Assembly: GCF_954871325.1 (NCBI RefSeq)
Contig: NC_088777.1
Coordinates: 9,711,366 to 9,775,365, forward strand
Reading direction: 5' to 3'
From: Gordionus sp. m RMFG-2023
Lineage: Eukaryota > Nematomorpha > Gordioida > Chordodea > Parachordodidae
DNA length: 64,000 nt
Below the pieces are notes generated by a model, which worked only from the letters and a program-made list of their open reading frames with translations, searched no databases and was not told the origin of the DNA. Each line of letters begins with the position of its first letter. The first letter of the stretch is position 1. Positions 48,835 through 59,400 of this stretch are shown one piece after another. The translations under genes and the position numbers were made by a program.

Positions 48835-50723
48835 TTAATATTTAACAGAGGACAATTTTGCTGTTATTAAATATTTGTGAGTATTGCCTCCATTATCTAG
48901 TTGTAAGAAAGGATAACTTTTTCGAGACCTAATTAGTATTCCTAGATTGGATAATTTTGACAGAATTTCATCTATCATCTGAATTATGTGTATGTCATAG
49001 TTCATAGAGTCTGATATTTGCTCATTAACAATTGTATTTGAATCATTTTTGTTTTCCGTAATTCTCATAATGATTTCATTGATTTGGTCAAAACAATTTT
49101 TCTCATAAGTAAAATGAACATCTATGAGTGATTCATCTAAAACCTCATCTTTGTTTTTATCCTCAGATACTAAATTGTCATCTGCAAGAAATTTAAAGTC
49201 ATGGAATAATTTTGAAGAGTCACTCTTAAATGTAAATGTTTTAATGTCAGGAGTCACTTTTCCCCCATTTTCTAAATTAAAGGTAGAAAAATTTCTCTGA
49301 TTACTTAAACAACAGTTGTTGTGAATGTATCTTAACTTCTTTTTAACGATATTTGTAAAATCATTATAGACTCGTTTTTTTAAATAAAAATTATCATTGC
49401 ACCTTTCAGGGCAATTTAAATCAAGTCTTAACACTTGCCTATAAAAATTGATATCACTTATAAATAAAGATTGGTCAGTCCTTTTACCATATTTGAGCCA
49501 ATTAATAACACATTTGTTCAGTAATGATTTAACCAAACGTTTTACAAAACTAAATTGTAATCTTTCTATTAAATAACTAGAATTTTTGGAGCTGGTAGTT
49601 ATGATTTTAGCATTATCCATAATAAGAGTTTGGCTGTTGATTGTATTATTTGAATGATTATCTGTCATATGTAAGTGTTGATCTGGATCATTAAATAGAA
49701 TGGTTGAAACCTTATGCAAACTATCTTGAGAATTTTCCAGAGTTTTAATTCTCCCATGATCAGTGTAGTTTTTAGTAAATGGCGTAATATTTGGTATATT
49801 TAAATTTTTTACATTTTTCTCTAACAAAGGAGTTGAATTGGTATTTATATTACTATAAAAAATATCTTCTACATATTTCTCTTGTAAATCCACGTTACTG
49901 TTAAGAGATAAGGTAGACCAATTGTTAGAATCATGTAATATAGAACTAGAGTAATATGATTCATCAATAAATACCGGTATTGGCAAATCAACTATGTCAT
50001 TGCACTTTGTAGCATGCACTTTACTTATATATTTATTTTTTTCACGTAGTTTAAATTGCTTTTTGGTGATTCTGAAGGGTATATCATAATGATGATAAAG
50101 ATTTTCCATTTCAAATGCTCTGATACATTCTGCTTCAACATTGTTAATTTTTCCTTAAATTGTGATAAAGCTTATAAATATATATGTACAAGGTTAGCAA
50201 TAATATATTACTTATATAATCAAGCCTAATGTTATAAGAGGATGTATAAGACTTTTTCACTACACCTCTTATATTGACCAGATCGCCCAAAGAATAAAAG
50301 CCTATACTCATTTAAGAAATATGGTTCAATAAAAAATAAACCTTGTGGCTGACATTGATCTGTTAAATTATGAAAACAAGTAATTGTTGCTGTGTTGTCT
50401 TGTATCCTGTATCTATAACCTGAATAGGTGTTTCGCATTTCAATAATAAAGCCCAGTATATCTACCTTCATTATAGGGTGGTTAAGATATGCAAATGTAG
50501 CTATTGATAATATAATCATTTAATAATTAAAATATATAAATACTATTATGCTCAGGGTAATCTCTTAATAATAAAACATCCATTATATAAAATTTCGAAT
50601 AGTCTTTTACAAATGGATTTAAATCCCAATATTTTCTATGATAGTATTTCAAGCCTTTAACCTTATTAATAAATATTTAAGTATTAATGAGATCAAATTA
50701 ACTTCGATAAAAGAATTTTGCAT
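48835..50723 (-). CDS. STN1: CST complex subunit STN1
   Basis: STN1 is a single-stranded-DNA-binding subunit of the CTC1-STN1-TEN1 complex, which helps finish telomere and lagging-strand synthesis in the nucleus. I read five minus-strand exons: 50723-50703, 50661-50544, 50500-50342, 50301-50212 and 50153-48835, with introns of 41, 43, 40 and 58 nt. All are GT-AG, all phases fit, and the 1,707 nt encode 568 residues. WDLNPFVKDYSKFYIMDVL (19-37) matches the STN1 N-terminus (WGLDPVF..FAKLYI.DIL). NHPIMKVDILGFII, then DNTATITC and GDLVNIRGVV (53-114), form the OB fold. RAFEMENLYHHYDIPF (141-156) matches the ARMLELPTIYRKVYDQPF region. The rest (about 410 residues) should hold the C-terminal winged-helix region, but it is Asn/Ser-rich and longer than in vertebrates (about 370 residues in total). 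I chose ATG 50723 because its 7-codon exon splices in frame; the ATG at 50519 is intronic. Confidence 0.87.
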
Positions 50724-51070
50724 TTGAATTTATGAATGAATGTTAAAAAATTAAACTGGATAAATAAAAACCATGATTTGATATGTCGTAAATAATATTA
50801 TAAAAATCTAGCTTACTTAAGTAACTAGAAGAAAGTTTTTAGAAATTTGAGAAATTATAAAGAACAAGAATAATGATGTACTTTATCTCACCTCTCCAAC
50901 AACATATAATACACTAAACTGACCATTCATTCATTTATATATGTATAAATAAATACAAATCAGATGGTGGCACATGGTTTCCCATTTAAACAATTACAAT
51001 AATTTTTATTAGAACTTTTTTAGATTTTCATTTATAACAAATAAAAAAAATATATAGTAAATCAAAATGT
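50724..51070. other. Region upstream of STN1
   Basis: The 5' flank of STN1, A+T-rich, presumably with its promoter. No specific motif is clear. Confidence 0.35.
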
Positions 51071-52632
51071 GGTATCACCAAATAATAAATTCAACGACGC
51101 TTCAAAATTTCAATTTAAAAGATTAATAATCAGTCTATACGAATATTATATGCCATTGTTCATCCTCAAACAATTTATTAAATATCCACATCGTTTGGCG
51201 TGGAAAATTCGGCGCGGCGACTATTTATTTGGCGCAGCGACAATTTGGCGAAGCAGCGACAATTAGGCGAAGCGACAATTTGGCGAAGCGACAATTTGGC
51301 GAAGGGACAATTTGGCGAAGCGACAATTTGGTGAAGCGTCAATTCGGCGCGTATCTATTACAGTTGCAATTTATTAAAAATTACTTAGTATAAAAATATA
51401 AGGATGATTAAATAGAAGCCATTTTGAATGTTGATATTATTAATTTATTTCTTCATATTTATTTTTACAAAAACCTCAATTTTATTTACTAAATGTGTAA
51501 TATCGAAAAAAATTAACTAATATTTATACCTATTTCTTTAATGGGCCAATTTACCACATTATAAGGTATGTTGATTAGTAGTCAATACTATGTAAGCCTG
51601 GATTTTGCGCATAGAAGGAAAAAAGAAAAAGAAAGATTTGACCTCTATCTCTAATCTTATATATTATTTTGGCTACAATCTCAATCAACCGTTTTTAAAA
51701 ATAGACCCAAAATCCCCCTGATAAGTATTATAATGTTAAATCTTAAATCCCCTTTTCATGCCTAATTTTAGACAATAAATAAAATTTTAAAAGTTTAGAA
51801 AAATAATATACTTCCCTAATAAGTAATTTACCCCAAATCTCGGCTTACCATTGGCTACTAATCAACATACCTTATGTGGTAAATTGGTCAACCAAAGAAA
51901 TAGGCATAAATATTGGTTGTTAATTTTTTTTGAAATTACACATTTAATTTTTGATTTATATAATAGAAAAAATTAGCCTAAGCATAATATTTTTTAAAAG
52001 GATAAAAGAATTTAAGGATTTTTAATAAATCTAAAAAATGAGTCAGTCTTAATTTGATTTTTTTTGGATCATGGCTGGGTCTATTTTTAAAAACGGTGGA
52101 TTTAAATCTAGCCAAAATAATATGTAAGATTCGAAATAGAGGTCCAAACCTTTCTTTTTCTTTCTTTCATCTATGCCCAAAATCTCGGCTTACATAACAT
52201 TGATTACTAATCAACATACCTTATGTGGTAAATTGATCAACCAAAGAAATAGGTATAAATATTGGTTGCTAATTTTTTTTTGATATTACACATTTAGTAA
52301 ATAAAATTGAGATTTTTGTAAAAATAAATATGAAGAAATAATTAATAGAACCAACATTCAAAATGATTTCTATTTATTCATCCTTATTTTTTTATACTAA
52401 GTAATATATAATAAATTGCAACTGTAATAGATACGCGCCGAATTGACGCTTCAGGGGCCGGACCAGCAGGTCTCTGAAAAACATACCAAGAAGTACAACA
52501 TGTGAAAGCCGCGCCGAATTGACGCTGCGCTGCATTATCGCCTCGCTGAATTGACGAGCGCTGAATTGTCGCCACGCCGAATTTTATGCGCTGAATTGTC
52601 GTGAATTTTCTGCACCGAATTGACGTGATACC
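51071..52632. mobile_element. Foldback-like element with long inverted repeats
   Basis: Outer ends are GGTATCAC and its complement. Inside, tandem repeats of GGCGAAGCGACAATTT type (left) face related GAATTG(A/T)CG repeats (right, other strand). Next come inverted arms of about 370 bp, 51345-51715 and 52070-52450, roughly 90% identical by eye (for example CGCGTATCTATTACAGTTGC, GGTATGTTGATTAGTA). The centre holds a partial third copy (about 51826-52045). The arms include the CATAGA..GGAAAG module of the palindromic MITE family. There is no reading frame for a transposase and no target duplication is evident. Nested insertions or rearrangement may have built part of it. Confidence 0.68.
51188..51355 (+). 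repeat. Short tandem repeat, about 16-bp unit
   Basis: About nine imperfect copies of GGCGAAGCGACAATTT, with variants such as GGCGCAGCGACAATTT and GGCGAAGGGACAATTT. Its G+C content is far above the surroundings. The opposite-strand counterpart lies at about 52430-52625 but is more degenerate. Confidence 0.85.
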
Positions 52633-54535
52633 TTTTTTTTTAATTATAGCTTGTTATAGTAACCATTCGTAAAAATCGTTATTTAGGAAAAATTACTAGT
52701 TTATAAGAAAATTTAAAATATATTAAAATCAATTTATATTATTTTTATGACTCTAAGTAACGATATATGATGCGTTAAAATGGTAAGATGATTAGATAAC
52801 ATTTAAGTTAGGTGTAAATGGTGTGAGATAGCCTGAAAATTTTATGCTCTAAAGGGGAGCCCGGAGCAATTTTATTTATTTATTTTAAACACTAGCCAAA
52901 TAAAAGGAAGTTAAATAGAGAATCACTAATTCCTTTGTACTTATCCCAGTTAAATTCTAATTAACATCATGCTTCAGACTCTCTACAAGGCTTTATTTTC
53001 AGATTTAATCCAAGCGGACAAAAAAATATTCGGTTCAATGTTTTCCTGAAGTTATTGGATATTAGGGAAGGAGCCTCTAGTGAAATCAAAGGGGACTAAG
53101 GGTTGCGAGATCTGGCGCAAGCATCCGTTTAAGTCCCCGGTATGGAGGGGGAGGGGCGTTACACGTCAAATATTATATTGGTGTCAGCAAAAAAAAATTC
53201 TCATGACCTTTTTAATTCTAGCATTTGCTAGATCCCACTAGAATAGAGATAGGGTTAGTATATAAAAGAAATCTTTTAGATTATTTATTATTAGGTTATT
53301 AAATTCAAATTAATATAATAAAATTTAAGGTGGTAAATGATTTTTTCTCTTGTATACATACAACTTGAGCGTTTGCGATTTTTTGCAAATTGAAAATAAT
53401 AATTGATTCGCAAATTTATTGATACAACGATGGAATCGCGTCAATCTTAACGATATCATAAATTGTAGCAAAACAAATTATATACTTCCCTGTTTAACAA
53501 AACAAATTATATACTTCCCTGTTTAACAAAACAAATTAATTTTAAATTAAAAAATTAAATATAAAAGTTATACTTATAGAAATATTTTTTCTTAGAAATT
53601 TTGTTCTACAACTTTATTAAGATAAATAAATGAACCCTCATGACTAATAATTATTTTAAATATATTATTTTTATTCCTAAATAGTTAAGAAAATATTCAA
53701 AGTCACGCCATTGTCAATTTTTATATAGCCGGCAACCTCTAAAAAAATGTGTACGCTTTTGATATATCAGTGTAGTCACATGTGACGGCAGCATTGCGCG
53801 TAGAAGCACAAATCTACCTCTAATTAACTTTGTTTTACCTATGACATGTCTATCTGCTGAGAGTTAATAGCGTGACAATAGTTTAGTATAGCAGGACAGG
53901 TCTCATATTTTATTGATGAAATAATTTTAATTATTAGATTTATTCGATCTTTCAAATATATATAAATGCAAAAAATAATCTATGAAAGAATACTTAAAAT
54001 AATTATGGTGATAAAAAATTTTATAAATCTGCAAAAAACATGGAAGAGGTTCTCTCGCAAAATGTGATACTTTCTAAAAAAAAAAATAATGTTATTTTAA
54101 TTTATTGAAATTTTCTGGATTAATAATTTATCAAATATAATTTTCATGATTAAATATTTATGAGAAATATAATAACAAATACTAAAAATTTTAAATACTA
54201 CAGAAAAGGATATAGTTCAGATCCGGCTAATATCTATATTCGATAAGAATTATTAATATCTCTTAGAGTAACAACCTCTAAAATAATAATTTGCAAATGT
54301 TAAATAGTTTTAAACTATATAATGGATAGTTTTACATATCTATTGATTTTTTATTCTTCATTATATTTTTAAAATGATTTTACCAATGAATTATTCTAAC
54401 ATTTAAAACTTTCTATTAATGAATTTAAAATTATTTTAAAATTATTTATAATTATTTTTAGCTCTTATGATCATTTTTAATATTTATTCAACCTAAAATT
54501 AAAAAAAACAACTAGTCGACTACATTCAGATCAGA
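52633..54535. other. A+T-rich stretch with a small tandem repeat
   Basis: At 53470-53539 a 29-bp unit (AAAACAAATTATATACTTCC...) occurs two and a third times. At 53030-53170 the text is GC-richer with G runs. No gene recognised. Confidence 0.35.
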
Positions 54536-54801
54536 ATTAGAAACCAAATAAAATATAGTTATTCTGTCATCCAAATTAATTAGAAACCAAATAAAATATA
54601 GTTATTCTGTCATCCAAATTAATTTGGACCTGCTCTGTTTGACCACCCACAATACGACATGATTCAATTTGGTTTCTAAACCTGATTTGAATTGAGTAAG
54701 ATATTTCTTTTTATGGAGCCGTGTCTGGACTCGGGAGCAGGCCAATTTGCGATGAAAGTGGGAATTTTCCCCTTCCTCCCCCACTTGGTTACGTGCCTGG
54801 A
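54536..54801. repeat. 43-bp tandem duplication beside a hAT-like end
   Basis: A 43-bp unit (TTAGAAACCAAATAAAATAT...) is repeated twice at 54537-54622. Next to it, 54700-54801 ends with the complement of CAGGCACGTAACCAAG and carries GGCCAATTTGCGATG, shared with 42150-42357. This is a terminus of a small hAT-type element whose other end I cannot find. Confidence 0.45.
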
Positions 54802-54841
54802 TTAAATATTTAATAATGAAAAATTTGAAGAGCCCCCTCAA

Positions 54842-56480
54842 AATTTTGATTTTTTATTATACCAAGTGTAATTTTTAGGCTAAAGAAATAAAATAATCCC
54901 CCCCCCCTTTCATAACCTCCGAAATTTATTGCGATTAATTTTATTTGGTTTCAATTTAGATATAAAATAATATATACGATATCAAAATGAATTATATTTT
55001 AAAAACAAATAATTATTCTCCTCGCTGTATAATGGATCCGGCCATAAATTCCTTGAAGCCATTCCCCAATTTAATTTAAAATTACAACCACATCAGCTCA
55101 CTCACATCATTGGTATTCGTTTGAACTGCCTATAACCCAACCCCACACTTGTTTTGATTACAGTTCTTTGATCGAGTGTAATGAAAGACATGCTATTAAT
55201 AATAGAAGCAAAAGAACCTGACTTAAATGTCGTAATATGAATATTGTTATTTTTAGAAATAAGAAGAAACACATTTTATACATTAAAAAATATTTATATT
55301 TATTTTATTATTATCTTTCACAAAATAAAATTTATTAAATTCATTTAATAATGATAGTAAATAAAACTTTATGGAAAATAAAAATAAGATTTTCTATACA
55401 AAATTAAAATTAGAAGTTTTTTTTTGTAATTAATTAAAAATCTTTAAAAAAAATTTATCCCCCAACCCCTTCGCAGGTTTCCTGGTTCTATTGATTTTAA
55501 CAACACAGGCTTATGCGCTTAAAGAATGAATGATGGAGAAATTTACTTGTTAAATTTTTTTTTACAAAATAAAATGATTGTGATTGTGACAGTGCTTGAA
55601 ATAAATTCTTCAAATATTTCATCTTGAAAGATTTTGTTATGCATGAAAATTTTTAAAAAAAAATTGGCATTTTTAAAGTAAAATTTGAATAAAAATCTCT
55701 TTTCAAACTAAGATTTTTTCCTGAATATTTTTTTTTTCAAAGTCTAAAAATTTCCAATAAAATATCAATAAATTATATTTAAGATTATAGTGATATTGAA
55801 AAAATTTGCTAAAAAAAATATCTATGGAGTATTTTCCAAAAGGATTATAGCTAGCTAGTAATTAAAATAGGGAAAAAAGCAAAAAAAAACAATTTTCTTG
55901 TTTTCTATCAGAAACCATTTTTTAAACTTTCTCCATGATTTAACTAGCCTTTTCTGTCCGCTCTAGAGTTTAAATATTATAATATTTTATAACTTCCTTA
56001 TTATTAATATTCTAATATTAATAAAAAAATGACGTTTTAATATGGGACATAATTTTTTGTTACTAATTTAATCGATTGCAAATTTATAATAATGATTAAC
56101 ATAAAATAAAATTTATCGATTTTTTTTTCAGGTAAAAATAAACATAATAATCGCTCCTTTTGTTTGTTCGAATTATTTAAAAGACTTGCGAAACAGTTTT
56201 TTTTTTAATATGAGGATTCGCTGTAAAATTTAATCCTTATTTACAAACACACCCAATTTTTAATTTATTGCAATTTTTTTCTCTCTACTCTAAAATATAT
56301 TACTTTAGATCTGATTATTTAATACCAAACTTTTGAACTTTATAAATTAACAATTTTCAAAAAAAAATTAAAATTCAGATTTAAAAAAAAAAATTATTTT
56401 GAATGAAATGACAAGTATTTAATAATACTTAAACATTTTCTGATTTAAAAACTAAAGAAGGAAATCAAAAATATGTTATT
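54842..56480. other. Region upstream of the KIAA1549-like gene
   Basis: A+T-rich. At 56130-56195 an acceptor-like TTTTTTTTTCAG is followed by a short open stretch (VKINIIIAPFVCSNYLKDLR), possibly an unused or upstream exon. No core promoter is evident. Confidence 0.3.
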
Positions 56481-59400
56481 ATGCGCATATTCTGCCGGTC
56501 TAATCGTCCTTTATGGGTGAGTATATTATTATTAGTCCTTACGATTCTATTAAAAATGAAAGTCATGCATTCGTATATATTTCAACCTAAGAATTTCTCA
56601 ACCGACACCATCATAAATTCCTCATCCAATTATTATTCTTTTAATTGGAATATTTATAATTCCACGATAAATATCCTAATACCTCCTATAAGTAAGATAT
56701 TTAAAAAAATTCAAACAAATGATATTACGAGTGAGTTAGCTAATAACCTTCGTAATCTAGAGAAAAGAGCAACTAGAACTAGTTGTTTCATTATTCACGA
56801 CATATTAAGTGGTAAAAGTAAAGTAAAATGCGAACCAATAAATTCTTTCATCATGGGAAACCATTCTTCAAAAACTTCGAAAATTATTGATAAATTAATC
56901 GATGGTACTTTTCAATTCCCTTCAAATAGCCAAATAAAATCATTTGATACCATAGCGAGTCCTAGTTTAGCTACGGTTAACATATTAGCCAGGTCAAACC
57001 CTGAAACTCTTGGCGTCTTTCTCAATGATTCGTTCTATCAGAATGAATCATCTAGTCAATATGAACCAGAGGGTAAAGGAATAGAGGTCCTAAGAATGGT
57101 GGAATTATTTCCTAATAGACCCCTACATTACTCTAATAATACCACGAAATCCGCTGTTACATTGACTTCATCAGTCAATAATTCAACAAACCTTAAATCA
57201 AATATATCATCTCCAAGTATCGCTGAAATGACAGAGGATGAAATTCCGAATGAACCTATTCTACCTCACTTTATATCGACGGTATTTATGACCAATGACA
57301 ATTCGAATATGGCAGAACATAGTTTAGTTTTTAATCCTAGTACTAAGTTTTTAATTAAACCCAGTGTTACAACAATAACTATCCCAAAATCAAGTCTTGT
57401 AGAAAATATAGACGTCAACCCTACTATTATCCCATCGACATTAAATGAAGACATCATTACTCAACTATATAACTCATCTATCGCAGCAATGCTGATCAAT
57501 TTAGATATGAATAATTTGAAAAATTTAACGACGGTTTCAGTATTAACTACCGAAACCCTTAAAATCCTTCATTCATCACAACTAAACATTAACAAAATAA
57601 GGCCGTCTACGAGTAATCCATCCCTAGCACACAGGGTCAGAACAGGTAATATAATGATAATAAATAATTTTTTTAAATAAATATAAGCAGGGACATGGAA
57701 CAAAATATCTTCGTTCATGGAACGGAACTTGGGGAAAACTAGGAAACGCTAACAGAACAATAAAAGCGATTCTGGGAACTTTCCCAAAATGTTGGAAAAA
57801 TAATTTGAAAATTTTAATTTCATTCATTACTTTTTTCTTTAATTCCAGTCACCATAACAAAATTATTATCCATTATAATACTTTTTTTTTAAAAAAAAAT
57901 TTTTTTTTACTCTTTATTAGAATTATTTCAAGTAAATTCCTGGTTACGCCCTTGTCAACATAAATTTGTTGCCAAAAGTGTTTATTTGCGTTCTTTGGCG
58001 CTCAAATTTATTATTAATATTATCGCACAATTTTCATTCTTTTAAGAGGATGTCTTAATTAATCCTTAGGTGTAATACATATCTGATCTTATATTATATA
58101 TGGATTAATAAATAAAAATTGCTTATATAAATCTTAAAAAAATATAGAAATAAAAAATAGATTATGTTTTTTTAGGAATTTTTTTGGCCTGAACGAGTAC
58201 TGAATAGGAAACGAGAAATTGACCTTGTTCCGGGTCCCTGAATATAAGTATAATTATTGCTTGAGTAAGTAAACTCGTTTTATTATGAAATTAATGTTTG
58301 GATTAAACTTTTTATTATTTTTTTAAATAAGCCTCATATGAGACTTGTTTTCATAGTAATAAAGGATTTTATTCAATGCTATTATAATTTTTGATCACTA
58401 TATATTTACAGTGTAAAATCTACAAAGACATTATAAACAATTTTTATTGTTTTAAAAAAAAAAAAGTTGTTTTGAAAACGCCATATGACAAATTTGTCCC
58501 GTTAGAATTATTGATAAATACCACGGAGCCTAAATTAAACTCGGTGTTCCAAAGAGCTCTGGAAATATTACGTAACAAAGCTTCATTCGAAGAATCCTTT
58601 CCTCAAGTCATCAAAAGGCAATCGAACCCTATTGAAATCAATGGTAACGATCCTAATTTACAAAATCGTGTTGCGCTAGGAAACGAAAAGAATATCGACA
58701 ATGAGACAGCAGTAAATATAACTAACGTATACTTCGATCAAATCGGTGGAAAAGATGTTACCATGTTTGTAAGTTACTTTTTAGTTTTGTGAGTAATGGA
58801 ATTTTTATTTTCCTATTTGAACAAAAGCTTTCCCTTTTTTAAAAAACTATTTCGCTCTCTTAAATAATAAGAGCATAGCGTTTAAAGTTTAAATTATAAA
58901 TTAATCATATAAAACTACAAATTATTTAATTTATATTTTATACTAACTAAATTAAATAATTATTATTTTCCTCCAATATATTTACGAAAATTTTTTTAGA
59001 GAAAGATAAAATTAGTTCAGTAAAAAAAAATCATATTTTTTATAACTAATAGGTAATTTGGGAAGTCATAGAGGCCATTGAGTGTTCTAATAATAATGCC
59101 TTTTTTGTAAATTTATCATATCGATTGATGCTCAAAGAGTTGGAGATCTGCCCTCTCATGGGACAAGAACAATTAGAAACTAAACTCACGTGACGAGATT
59201 AAGGTAAAGTTAATATATACTGGTCAAACTAAAACTGAGAATGCGATAAATTGGTAATTCTAAAGAAAAAAATTATTTACCCTATTAATTAAGTTTCGAT
59301 ATATTTTTTTAAGGTGAGACCAGCTTATTGGCATTGCCTTGTGGAACCATGAATAGCAATGCATTTACTTCGACGAATAGTCATCGTAATGGCTTGTTTG

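Noticed and set aside
50232-50519. A continuous 95-codon frame as the start of STN1
   Set aside because: Its ATG at 50519 falls inside a 43-nt intron, and its 3' part runs through a 40-nt intron. The spliced model restores the conserved GDLVNIRG segment in another frame.
51188-51355. CRISPR-like array
   Set aside because: The units are directly adjacent with no unique spacers, and this is a eukaryotic genome. It is a minisatellite within a mobile element.
57266-57827. Minus-strand frames over exon 1 and intron 1 of the KIAA1549-like gene
   Set aside because: They are antisense shadows, partly within the MITE, with no recognisable content.
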